Shown in pieces: positions 1 to 7,228 of a stretch of 19,400 nucleotides of DNA. Both the position numbers and the translations under genes were made by a program. The notes beneath the pieces were generated by a model. The model searched no databases. It was not told the origin of the DNA and saw only the letters and a list, made by a program, of their open reading frames with translations. This stretch comes from Actinomycetota bacterium (lineage in GTDB: Bacteria > Actinomycetota > Thermoleophilia > Miltoncostaeales > Miltoncostaeaceae), in assembly GCA_005788075.1 (NCBI GenBank), contig SXZC01000137.1:1-19400 (forward strand), written 5' to 3'. Numbering within the stretch: position 1 is the stretch's first letter; every line of letters starts with the position of its first letter.

Positions 1-231
1 TGGAGCGGCGGGGCGAGCGTGGCGTCGATCAGCTCGGGGCCCATGATGGACGCCCCCACCACGAAGACGCTGATGACCATCGCCGGCATCGCATCCGACG
101 TGAGCGGACCCGTTGACCTGGTGCCCGGCACCTATCAGCTGCGCCTGCGCCTCACCGAGGACAGCCCCTGCAACGTCGCGGTGAACGCCACGGGCATCTC
201 GATGACGGCCGTCACGCTCGGCACCGGCTAG
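1..231 (+). CDS. C-terminal end of an unidentified protein (partial)
   Basis: The reading frame is open from base 1 and ends at TAG 229-231, so only the last 76 residues are visible and the gene begins outside the window. The tail is rich in Ser, Thr, Gly and Val, with a stretch reading GTYQLRLRLTED and ending MTAVTLGTG, which looks like beta-strand-rich structure. There is no membrane segment and no motif I can assign. The internal ATG at 46 and GTG at 19 are probably not the true start. It converges on the DUF429 gene, and the two stop codons interlock in the palindrome CTAG at 228-231. The function is unknown. Confidence 0.5.
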   Translation, partial: WSGGASVASISSGPMMDAPTTKTLMTIAGIASDVSGPVDLVPGTYQLRLRLTEDSPCNVAVNATGISMTAVTLGTG

Positions 232-1136
232 GCCTGCGGGGGCCGCCCGAGGATCCATCCCTCCACCGCGCGCTGGGCATCCGGCATGGCGGGATCCGGC
301 CCCGCGGGCACGAGCCCCTCGAGCACCGCGATCACCTGCAGGGCGCCCATGGTGGCGTCGAAGGGGTCCTCGCCCGCGGGCGCGGCACCGAAGCCGTCAT
401 CCAGCGCGGCGCGCATGCCGCGATCGGGGCGCACGGGCACGGCCGACCCGGCGATCCACGCTAGGGCGTCCGCGGCACGGGCGCGGCGGTCTGCCTGCCG
501 GCGCTTGCTCCAGCCCGTGCGGGGAAAGCCCAGGGGCCACTCGTACGCCGCGCGCGGGTAGCACTCGCAGATGACCGACGTGCCGGCGGCGACCATGCCG
601 GGGAGGTCGCCATCGAAGGGCCACAGGCGCACGTGCGCGGCCGCCGCGGGCGCCACCACCTCGCGCCACGCGCTGATGGCGGCCTTGCCCACCTGCTGGG
701 CCCCCACCAGCCAGAACACCGGGGACGCCGCGCCCATCACCCCGGGCACCGGGCGGTCGCAGGCGCGCAGCAGGTCGTCGGCCGATGCCAGCCGGAGCCC
801 CTGCACGAGTTGGTCGCGCCGCGAACCACCGGGCGCGCGCGGATAGAACGGGCGCCGCACCCCCACCTGCCCCGCCGACTCCGCCGGCTCGAGGAGCTCG
901 GGCCAGGCAGGATCCCCGAGGAGCCCGAGGAGGTCACGGAACGACCGGATGCCCGCCTGCGCCGCCCAGGCCGCCGGCACGCCCAGGGGCACGTCGAAGC
1001 CGGCCACCACGGCGTCGGCACCGGGCTCGAGGATGACCGGCATGTGCCGCGCGGCATCCCATCTCTCGGGCGCCGAGAGCGTCCATCCATCACCCCGGTC
1101 GTCTGCCCGCACCACCCAGCGGGCCTGTGGTCGCAT
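228..1136 (-). CDS. DUF429 family protein (predicted RNase H-like fold)
   Basis: This 302-residue soluble protein matches the DUF429 pattern in order: a hydrophobic strand with AGFDVPLGVP near residue 46; SPVFWLVGAQQVGKAAISAW near 138; the acidic strand CECYPRAAYEWPLG near 190; WSKRRQADRRARA near 208; and a C-terminal acidic helix DPFDATMGALQVI followed by EGWILG. DUF429 proteins are predicted to adopt an RNase H-like nuclease fold, but their activity is largely unproven. The usual first strand with its Asp (GVDG-type) is not obvious here; the N-terminus reads VVRADDRGDGW, so a divergent or altered active site is possible. The ATG at 1136 has only a very close GGAG. The ASCH gene ends 29 bases upstream on the same strand, suggesting co-transcription. 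Confidence 0.7.
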   Translation of the reverse strand: MRPQARWVVRADDRGDGWTLSAPERWDAARHMPVILEPGADAVVAGFDVPLGVPAAWAAQAGIRSFRDLLGLLGDPAWPELLEPAESAGQVGVRRPFYPRAPGGSRRDQLVQGLRLASADDLLRACDRPVPGVMGAASPVFWLVGAQQVGKAAISAWREVVAPAAAAHVRLWPFDGDLPGMVAAGTSVICECYPRAAYEWPLGFPRTGWSKRRQADRRARAADALAWIAGSAVPVRPDRGMRAALDDGFGAAPAGEDPFDATMGALQVIAVLEGLVPAGPDPAMPDAQRAVEGWILGRPPQA

Positions 1137-1165
1137 GCTCCAGTCGGCATGCAGGACCAGGCGGG

Positions 1166-1528
1166 TCAGTCCAGCGGCGGGAACTCGATGACCTCGCTGA
1201 AGTGCACCACGGTCACCTCGTCGTCCTCGGTGATGTCACGCGAGTAGATGTGCGTGAGGAACTGCATGGTGTCCTCGACGAGGCGGAACTCCGGGTTGTC
1301 GCGCTCGATCTCGCGCTGCGTGAGGTCGCCCACCCGCTTGTAGGTGACGTCATCGATGATCGCCGTGAACAGGCGCTGGCGCGGGCCGTGGCGGTGGCCG
1401 ACGGTCACCCACACCAGCTGGCCGCGCTCGTACTTGCGGCGCTTGTCGCCCAGCCGGATGGTGGCGGTCTTGCGCCCCTTGCGCAGCTGGTCGATGAAGA
1501 GGGGCGAGTAGAAGTTGAGGGCGAACAT
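1166..1528 (-). CDS. ASCH-domain protein (PUA-like, putative RNA-binding)
   Basis: This small 120-residue protein is a single ASCH domain. It opens with FALNFYSPLFIDQLRKGRKT and ATIRLGDKRRKYERGQLVWV, the typical strand-helix-strand followed by a basic patch, and continues with VGDLTQREIERDNPEFR and a final acidic strand ending VVHFSEVIEF. ASCH domains share the PUA-like fold. Some small members are RNases or N4-acetylcytidine amidohydrolases (YqfB type), while most are simply predicted to bind RNA. The ATG at 1528 lies 4 bases after the Nudix stop and has no Shine-Dalgarno, so translation is probably coupled to the Nudix gene. Family assignment is good; substrate is unknown. Confidence 0.8.
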   Translation of the reverse strand: MFALNFYSPLFIDQLRKGRKTATIRLGDKRRKYERGQLVWVTVGHRHGPRQRLFTAIIDDVTYKRVGDLTQREIERDNPEFRLVEDTMQFLTHIYSRDITEDDEVTVVHFSEVIEFPPLD

Positions 1529-1532
1529 GCGG

Positions 1533-2033
1533 CTACGCGACCGCCGCGATGAGGCGATCGCGCGTGAGCGGGTCGCGCACGGCGAGGAAGCCGTCAGCGC
1601 TGAGGTCGCGCACGCGGCGGCGGGCGGCGCGGATGATGGCCCTCTCGCCGTCGTGGCTCAGCATGGCCTCGGCCTCGGCGAGCGGCACGAGGCGCACGTT
1701 CTCTACCTCGTCGGGCCGGTAGCTGGCCGGCGAGCCCGCGCGGTAGAGCATGAGGAAGAAGTCGACGCTCTTGTTCACCCGGCTCTTCTCGGCGCGGGCC
1801 CAGAAGCGGTACGAGATGGTGCCGAGGACCTCGAGCACCATTCCGGTGAGCCCGGCCTCCTCGCGCATCTCGCGCACGGCGGCCTCCACCGCGCTCTCGC
1901 CGTGCTCGATGCGCCCCTTCGGAAGCCCCACCACCTCGCTACCCGGCACGGTGATGAGCGGCACGAGCAGGTGATCCCCGATGGGGATCAGCAGCACTCC
2001 GCCAGCCGATCGCTCATGCCTCACACGCGCCAT
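1533..2033 (-). CDS. Nudix hydrolase
   Basis: This 166-residue protein carries a complete Nudix box at residues 40-62: G40, E46, the RE at 54-55, EE at 58-59, and GL at 61-62, matching GX5EX7REUXEEXGU. The glutamates bind Mg2+ and the enzyme should hydrolyse a nucleoside diphosphate linked to another moiety. The preceding VVGLPKGRIEHGES and the N-terminal SAGGVLLIP are typical of MutT/Ap4A-like members, but the substrate cannot be read from sequence. It is the first gene of the Nudix-ASCH-DUF429 run. The start ATG coincides with the +1 predicted from the promoter at 2040-2068, and no Shine-Dalgarno is present, so the mRNA is probably leaderless. Confidence 0.9.
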   Translation of the reverse strand: MARVRHERSAGGVLLIPIGDHLLVPLITVPGSEVVGLPKGRIEHGESAVEAAVREMREEAGLTGMVLEVLGTISYRFWARAEKSRVNKSVDFFLMLYRAGSPASYRPDEVENVRLVPLAEAEAMLSHDGERAIIRAARRRVRDLSADGFLAVRDPLTRDRLIAAVA

Positions 2034-2039
2034 GCGCTG

Positions 2040-2068
2040 ACCATACCCGCGCGCACGAGCCGCACCAA
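2040..2068 (-). promoter_or_regulatory. Promoter of the Nudix-ASCH-DUF429 run (leaderless)
   Basis: On the minus strand the hexamer TTGGTG (2063-2068) is followed by 17 bases and TATGGT (2040-2045), close to the sigma-70-type consensus. The last T of the -10 lies 7 positions before base 2033, the A of the Nudix ATG, so +1 and the start codon coincide. Confidence 0.6.
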
Positions 2069-2082
2069 GTGACCGGGGTCAC
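2069..2082. promoter_or_regulatory. 14-bp perfect dyad abutting the Nudix -35
   Basis: GTGACC-GG-GGTCAC has perfect 6-base arms around a 2-base centre. It touches the -35 hexamer at 2063-2068 and lies between the fbaB stop and the Nudix promoter. It could be an operator or activator site, or the short hairpin ending the fbaB transcript (5-bp stem, 4-base loop). It has no U-tract. Confidence 0.3.
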
Positions 2083-2092
2083 GCCTGAGCGG

Positions 2093-3166
<1,074 letters not shown>

Positions 3167-3171
3167 GCGGT

Positions 3172-3198
3172 ATCCCCCTGGTGGCTTACCTGGGGGAT
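3172..3198 (-). promoter_or_regulatory. Hairpin masking the fbaB Shine-Dalgarno
   Basis: In the minus-strand RNA, AUCCCCC pairs with GGGGGAU (7 bp). After an A-A mismatch, GGU pairs with ACC (3 bp) around an AAGCC loop. The GGGGG of the 3' arm is the fbaB Shine-Dalgarno, 7 bases before the ATG. It could control translation, or act as an attenuator or terminator after the repeat-protein gene. There is no U-tract. Confidence 0.55.
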
Positions 3199-3219
3199 GC
3201 TACCCGCATGGCGTCGGCG

Positions 3220-3612
3220 TTACTTGCCGCCGAAGAGGCGCTTGAGCCAGCCCATGAAGCCGCCGCCCGACGACTTCGCAGCCGGTGCGCTGGATCCGGT
3301 GGCGCCGGCCTCGGTGGGGGCACCATCGGGGCCCACCCACTTGTCGAGGGCCTCCCAGCCGGTGGTCTTCCCGCCGGCCGGGGCATCGCCGCCGCCCCCG
3401 CCGCCGTCGCCCACCCACTTGTCCAGGGCCTCCCAGCCGGTCTTCTTCTCGCCCGTGGCGGGAACGCCCTCGGGGGGGGCTCCACCGCCGACCCACTTGT
3501 CGAGGGCCTCCCAGCCGGTCTTCTTCTCGCCTGAGGGGGCGTCGGAGGCGCTTCCGCCACCGTCACCAACCCACTTGTCGAGCTCCTCCCAGCCGGTCTT
3601 CTTGGTGCTCAT
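3220..3612 (-). CDS. Small tandem-repeat protein, four KTGWEALDKWVG motifs plus amphipathic tail
   Basis: I do not recognise this 130-residue protein. Residues 4-107 are four repeats of exactly 26 residues. Each begins with the core KKTGWEALDKWVG (starts at 4, 30, 56 and 82; variants are E10 for A in copy 1 and T83 for K in copy 4), followed by a Gly/Pro/Ala/Ser/Asp linker of constant length but variable sequence. A flexible Ala/Ser/Gly stretch (about 97-118) leads to the C-terminal segment GFMGWLKRLFGGK, probably a cationic amphipathic helix. There is no signal peptide, cysteine or enzymatic motif. The ATG at 3612 has an AGAGG Shine-Dalgarno at good spacing. The layout suggests a multivalent disordered linker or scaffold with a membrane- or partner-binding tail; that is inference. 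Confidence 0.8.
   Translation of the reverse strand: MSTKKTGWEELDKWVGDGGGSASDAPSGEKKTGWEALDKWVGGGAPPEGVPATGEKKTGWEALDKWVGDGGGGGGDAPAGGKTTGWEALDKWVGPDGAPTEAGATGSSAPAAKSSGGGFMGWLKRLFGGK
3292..3603 (-). repeat. Four in-frame 78-bp tandem repeats
   Basis: Four 78-base units (3526-3603, 3448-3525, 3370-3447, 3292-3369) encode the 26-residue repeats. On the plus strand each core reads close to CCCACTTGTCGAGGGCCTCC followed by CAGCCGG. The cores are nearly identical at DNA level while the linkers diverge, consistent with duplication followed by selection on the core. Confidence 0.9.
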
Positions 3613-3673
3613 TTCATACCTCTGCGCGGCGTCGCGTTTGGGGATTCACGTGCCCGGACGGGCGACACTTCGC

Positions 3674-3679
3674 ATCATA
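3674..3679 (-). promoter_or_regulatory. -10 element of the tandem-repeat gene
   Basis: TATGAT on the minus strand differs from the consensus by one base. A TTGCGC that could serve as -35 lies 19 bases upstream, inside the end of rsgA, which is a slightly long spacer. The predicted start near 3667 gives a leader of about 55 bases. The leader contains the inverted repeat GCCCG-GA-CGGGC (3652-3663) just after +1. Confidence 0.4.
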
Positions 3680-3684
3680 CGTAA

Positions 3685-4557
3685 CTAATCACGGCCTCGC
3701 GCAAATCGCTCCGCCGACTCCGCGGCCTCCACCAGCGCGCGGTACGACGCCAGGCGCTCGGGGTCCACCTCGTCCACCGCGGCACAGCCGGCATCGCCCA
3801 TGTGCCGGCAGTCGGGGAAGCGGCAGCGCGATGCCGCGTCGGCGATGTCCGGGAAGCCCGCGGCGATCTGCGGCGCGCCCATCGGCGGCAGCCAGAACGA
3901 CCGCACCCCGGCGGTGTCCACAACGGCGCCGCCACCGGGAAGCGGGATGAGCCGGGGATCGGTGGTGGTGTGGCGTCCGCTGCGCAGCCGATCGGACACC
4001 TCCCCCACCGCGCGCTGCACGCCCGTGAGCGCGGTGGTGAGTGTCGACTTGCCCACTCCCGAGTGGCCGGCGAGCGCAGCGATGCGCCCGTCCACGAGCT
4101 CGCGCACCTGGCCGACGAGCGCGGGGTCGAGCGCCGATCCGATGAGCACCACATGGCCGGCCGCGCGCTGGCGGGCCACCACCGTGGCCACCTCATCGGC
4201 GTCGTGCGGAAGGTCGTGCTTGGTCAGCACCACCGCGAGGTCGAGGCCGCCCGCCACCGCCGCCACGGCGTAGCGGTCGATGAGGCGTGGCACGAGCGGC
4301 GGCTCGGCAACGGCGGCCACCACCACGAGCAGGTCGGCGTTGGCCACCACCGCACGCACGCGTCCGCCGCTGCCGATGCGCTCGAGCACCGTGCGCCGCG
4401 GGAGGATCTCGCGGATGATCCCCTGCGTGCCGGTGTCGTCCACCACCACGCGATCGCCGGCCACGGGCGGGCCGCCCGGCAGGCGCGGGGCAAGGCGTAC
4501 CTCCCGCGTGCCGGACGCATCGGCCACCTCGGCGAGGGGGCCGGCCACGCGCAGCAC
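3685..4557 (-). CDS. rsgA: Ribosome small-subunit-dependent GTPase RsgA
   Basis: This 290-residue GTPase should act in late 30S subunit maturation, hydrolysing GTP on the ribosome. The circularly permuted order of motifs is diagnostic: an N-terminal OB-fold (about 1-60), then G4 TKHD (112-115), then the P-loop GHSGVGKST (164-172), then G3 DTAG (214-217). The C-terminal zinc site is intact: C245, C250, H252 and C258. The chosen GTG at 4557 gives an N-terminus slightly short of some homologues and has no clear Shine-Dalgarno. The pyrE stop lies 17 bases upstream, so coupled translation from pyrE is likely, and a CTG further upstream cannot be excluded. Confidence 0.93.
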   Translation of the reverse strand: MLRVAGPLAEVADASGTREVRLAPRLPGGPPVAGDRVVVDDTGTQGIIREILPRRTVLERIGSGGRVRAVVANADLLVVVAAVAEPPLVPRLIDRYAVAAVAGGLDLAVVLTKHDLPHDADEVATVVARQRAAGHVVLIGSALDPALVGQVRELVDGRIAALAGHSGVGKSTLTTALTGVQRAVGEVSDRLRSGRHTTTDPRLIPLPGGGAVVDTAGVRSFWLPPMGAPQIAAGFPDIADAASRCRFPDCRHMGDAGCAAVDEVDPERLASYRALVEAAESAERFARGRD

Positions 4558-4574
4558 GAGGGGGGCATCGGAGG

Positions 4575-5138
4575 TCAGAGGGCGAGCAGCTCCTGCGCGG
4601 TGAACAGGGCGTGGAGCGGGGCGCCGCCGAGCTCGGCCTCCACCTTCGCGCGGCCGTCATCCTCACCGCGGTCCACCACCACGAGCGCGGCCACCACCTC
4701 GGCGCCGGCCGCGCGGGCGCGCTCGAGCGCCGTGAGCATCGACCCGCCGCTGGTGAGCACGTCGTCCACGATCGCCACCGGGGTGCCCTCCTCCACGAAG
4801 GGGCCCTCGATCCAGTGCTGCAGGCCGTGCTTCTTGGCCTCCTTGCGCACGAAGAAGCCGGTCCAGTGCGTGCCGTCGGCATAGGCGGCCGCGCTCACGG
4901 CGCACACGAGCGGATCAGCTCCGAGGGTGAGGCCACCGACGGCGCGCGGGCCGGCAGGCGCCAGCAGCGGGTACGAGAGGCGCCCCGCGAGGTGCGCGCC
5001 CTCGGGATCGAGCAGCACCTGCCGCACGTCGAGGTAGTAGTCCGAGCGCCGGCCCGAGGCCAGCACGACGGACTCGCGGAAGAGGGCCCGCTCGGCCAGG
5101 AGGGCCGCCAGGCGCTGGCGTTCGGCGTCGTTGCTCAT
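4575..5138 (-). CDS. pyrE: Orotate phosphoribosyltransferase
   Basis: This 187-residue enzyme of de novo pyrimidine synthesis should join orotate and PRPP to give orotidine 5'-phosphate. The PRPP-binding motif VAIVDDVLTSGGS lies at 121-133, the orotate/PRPP segment ASGRRSDYYLDVR at 27-39, and the flexible catalytic lysines in FFVRKEAKKHG at 95-105. The frame stays open upstream to 5471, but only the ATG at 5138 gives a normal-length protein; the extension would cover the divergent Nfu gene and has no homology-like content. A -10-like TACGGT places +1 one base before this ATG. rsgA follows 17 bases downstream. No other pyr gene is in the window. Confidence 0.93.
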   Translation of the reverse strand: MSNDAERQRLAALLAERALFRESVVLASGRRSDYYLDVRQVLLDPEGAHLAGRLSYPLLAPAGPRAVGGLTLGADPLVCAVSAAAYADGTHWTGFFVRKEAKKHGLQHWIEGPFVEEGTPVAIVDDVLTSGGSMLTALERARAAGAEVVAALVVVDRGEDDGRAKVEAELGGAPLHALFTAQELLAL

Positions 5139-5145
5139 GCCGAGG

Positions 5146-5151
5146 ACCGTA
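5146..5151 (-). promoter_or_regulatory. Putative -10 of pyrE
   Basis: TACGGT on the minus strand fits TANNNT, and its last T lies 8 positions before the pyrE ATG, implying a leader of about one base. No good -35 is visible at 17 bases (GGGTCG). Confidence 0.35.
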
Positions 5152-5177
5152 CCAACCACTCGGGGGGCCGACCCGCC

Positions 5178-5183
5178 TAGTCT
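5178..5183 (+). promoter_or_regulatory. Putative -10 of the nfu-like gene
   Basis: TAGTCT fits TANNNT and would start RNA near 5190, giving a leader of about 27 bases. That leader carries the Shine-Dalgarno GGAAGG at 5203-5208. The -35 is poor. Confidence 0.25.
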
Positions 5184-5216
5184 TGGGGCGTCAAGCGACC
5201 CCGGAAGGTGCAAGCG

Positions 5217-5492
5217 GTGCAGGTCTCTCCCGAGCCCACTCCAAACCCGAACGCCGTGAAGTTCACGCTCGACCGCGCCTCCACGGGCGGCGGCGCCGAG
5301 ACGTTCAAGGAGGGCAGCGACCCGGCGGCATCCCCTCTCGGCGCGGCCATCTTCGCGCTGGGTGACGTGACCAACGTGTTCGCCACGGCCAACTTCGTGA
5401 GCGTCACGAAGACCGACTCCGCCGACTGGTCGGAACTCGCCCCGCGCATCGTCGAGGCCATCGAGTCCCACTTCGGGGAGGCCGCCTCGTGA
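5217..5492 (+). CDS. Stand-alone Nfu/NifU N-terminal domain protein
   Basis: This 91-residue protein begins with SPEPTPNPNAVKFTLDR, the hallmark of the Nfu N-terminal domain, and continues with a block like AAIFALGDVTNVFATANFVS (about 45-64) and a C-terminal amphipathic helix. Nfu proteins help assemble or carry iron-sulfur clusters, but the cluster-binding C-terminal CXXC domain is absent here, and there is no cysteine at all. GTG at 5217 is preferred over the in-frame GTG at 5208 because GGAAGG (5203-5208) stands 8 bases upstream of 5217 but overlaps the other. The stop overlaps the next start as GTGA. The role is probably as a scaffold or accessory protein. Confidence 0.8.
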   Translation: MQVSPEPTPNPNAVKFTLDRASTGGGAETFKEGSDPAASPLGAAIFALGDVTNVFATANFVSVTKTDSADWSELAPRIVEAIESHFGEAAS

Positions 5493-5728
5493 ACACCGCG
5501 AGCGGCGTCTTCTTCACGTGGCTCCTCGGCCTGATCTTCGTGGTCGGGGGCATCGTGTTCCTGGTCTTCCTCGGGGACAACAACCTGCTGTTCGGCCTGC
5601 CCTACCTCGTGATCGGCCTGTTCCTCTGCTACGGCGCATGGCGCCTCGGCAAGTCGGCGGCCCGCAAGGCGGCCGAGGAGGCCGCCGCGCTGGAAGAGGG
5701 CGGCGACTCCACCCCGAGCGTGGAGTAG
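5489..5728 (+). CDS. Small membrane protein, two predicted helices
   Basis: This 79-residue protein of no recognised family has two hydrophobic segments, about residues 7-28 (FFTWLLGLIFVVGGIVFLVF) and 34-50 (LFGLPYLVIGLFLCYGAW), separated by a GDNN turn. A basic stretch RLGKSAARK and an acidic, Ala/Glu-rich tail follow, probably both in the cytoplasm. It starts at GTG 5489 inside the Nfu-like stop (GTGA), so the two are translationally coupled. Coupling suggests a shared process but gives no function. Confidence 0.7.
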   Translation: MNTASGVFFTWLLGLIFVVGGIVFLVFLGDNNLLFGLPYLVIGLFLCYGAWRLGKSAARKAAEEAAALEEGGDSTPSVE

Positions 5729-5761
5729 CGGGCGGGCGGGGGTGACGCCCGACCGCCCCGC

Positions 5762-5788
5762 GGGGCCACGGCGCCAGGCCGTGACCCC
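5762..5788. terminator. Hairpin between convergent genes
   Basis: GGGGCCACGGC (5762-5772) and GCCGTGACCCC (5778-5788) form an 11-position stem with one C-A mismatch around the loop GCCAG. It lies between the ends of the membrane-protein gene (+) and trpB2 (-), where a bidirectional terminator is expected. It has no U-tract. Confidence 0.55.
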
Positions 5789-5821
5789 CGGGCGATCAGG
5801 CGTCCGGTACCCGGGTCTTCC

Positions 5822-7186
5822 TCAGCCGATTCCCGGCAGGGCGGCCAGGGCCTCGGAGGCCCGGGCGAGCTCGCCCTCGTCCACGTCGAGGTCCTGCATG
5901 TTGCCGCCGAGGAAGTCCGCATAGGCGGCCATGTCGAAGTGGCCGTGCCCGCAGAGGTTGAAGAGGATCGTCTTCTCCACGCCCTCCTCCCGCGCGCGCT
6001 CCACCTCGGTGATGACGTGGCGGATGGCGTGCGACGGCTCGGGCGCCGGGATGATGCCCTCGGCCTGCGCGAAGCGCACGGCCTCGGTGAAGCACTCCAC
6101 CTGCCCGTAGGAGGTGGCCTCCACGAGGCCCTCATGCACGACATGACTCACCAGCGGCGCCATGCCGTGGTACCTGAGGCCACCCGAGTGGATCGACGGC
6201 GGGATGAACCCGTGGCCCAGCGAGTGCATGGGCAGGAGCGGGGTCATCTGCGCGGTGTCGCCGAAGTCGTAGCCGTAGGTGCCGCGCGTGAGCGTGGGGC
6301 ACGAGGCGGGCTCCACGGCCACGATGCGGATGTCGCGGCCGGCGATCTTGTCCTGCAGGAACGGGAACGAGATGCCGGCGAAGTTGGAGCCGCCGCCGAC
6401 GCAGCCCACCACGACGTCCGGGTATGCCCCGGCCATCTCGAGCTGCTCCTTGGCCTCCTGGCCCACCACGGTCTGGTGCAGCAGCACGTGGTTGAGCACC
6501 GATCCCAGCGCGTAGTTGGTGTCGTCGTGGGTGGCGGCAACCTCGACGGCCTCGCTGATGGCGATGCCCAGGCTGCCCGAGGAGTCCGGGTTCTCAGCGA
6601 GGATCGCCCGGCCGGCGTTGGTCTGCTCCGATGGGCTGGCGATGCACGTGCCGCCCCAGGTCTCCATCATCAGGCGGCGGTAGGGCTTGGAGTCGTACGA
6701 CACCCGCACCATGAACACCTCGCACTCCAGGCCGAAGTGCTGGCAGGCGAACGACAGCGATGAGCCCCACTGCCCCGCACCGGTCTCGGTGCTGAGCTTC
6801 CTCACGCCGGCCTGCTTGTTGTAGAAGGCCTGCGGCACCGAGGTGTTGGGCTTGTGGCTGCCCGCGGGCGAGACGCCCTCGTACTTGTAGAAGATCTTGC
6901 AGTTGGTGCCGAGCGCCTGCTCAAGGCCGAGGGCCCGGTAGAGCGGCGTGGGGCGCCACATGGCGTAGACCTCGCGCACGGCGTCGGGAATCGGGATGTA
7001 CCGCTCGGCGGAGACCTCCTGCTCGATCAGCGCCATCGGGAAGATGGCGGCGAGCGCCTCGGGGCCGATGGGCTCACCGGTTCCGGGGTTGAGCGGCGGA
7101 GGGGGCATCGACGGCAGGTCGGCCGCGATGTTGTACCAGTGGTCCGGGATCCGGTCCTCGGGGAGCATGTAGCGGTGCTGTGCCAC
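5822..7186 (-). CDS. trpB: TrpB2-type tryptophan synthase beta chain (PLP enzyme)
   Basis: This 454-residue fold-type II PLP enzyme condenses indole with serine to tryptophan if it behaves like other TrpB2 proteins. The PLP lysine is K112 in GSHKPN, the catalytic glutamate is E134 in ETGAGQWG (TrpB1 enzymes have QHG), and the phosphate loop is GGGSN at 264-268. The long N-terminus, the W in ETGAGQWG and the overall length place it in TrpB2 rather than TrpB1. No trpA or other trp gene is nearby, so it may work without an alpha subunit. GTG 7186 has an excellent AAAGGAG Shine-Dalgarno 7 bases upstream, suggesting strong translation independent of the kinase operon ending 42 bases before. Confidence 0.92.
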   Translation of the reverse strand: MAQHRYMLPEDRIPDHWYNIAADLPSMPPPPLNPGTGEPIGPEALAAIFPMALIEQEVSAERYIPIPDAVREVYAMWRPTPLYRALGLEQALGTNCKIFYKYEGVSPAGSHKPNTSVPQAFYNKQAGVRKLSTETGAGQWGSSLSFACQHFGLECEVFMVRVSYDSKPYRRLMMETWGGTCIASPSEQTNAGRAILAENPDSSGSLGIAISEAVEVAATHDDTNYALGSVLNHVLLHQTVVGQEAKEQLEMAGAYPDVVVGCVGGGSNFAGISFPFLQDKIAGRDIRIVAVEPASCPTLTRGTYGYDFGDTAQMTPLLPMHSLGHGFIPPSIHSGGLRYHGMAPLVSHVVHEGLVEATSYGQVECFTEAVRFAQAEGIIPAPEPSHAIRHVITEVERAREEGVEKTILFNLCGHGHFDMAAYADFLGGNMQDLDVDEGELARASEALAALPGIG

Positions 7187-7228
7187 GGGGAGACTCCTTT
7201 GTTTCGGCAGCCCCCGAAGCCTACGCCG

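Noticed and set aside
3647..3652. CACGTG palindrome upstream of the repeat gene
   Set aside because: A 6-base palindrome is expected by chance in this GC-rich sequence, and no second copy is nearby.
5208..5216. Earlier GTG start for the Nfu-like protein
   Set aside because: The Shine-Dalgarno GGAAGG overlaps this codon, while it stands 8 bases ahead of GTG 5217.
5139..5471. N-terminal extension of pyrE
   Set aside because: The frame is open but would overlap the divergent Nfu-like gene; normal length and the -10 position favour ATG 5138.
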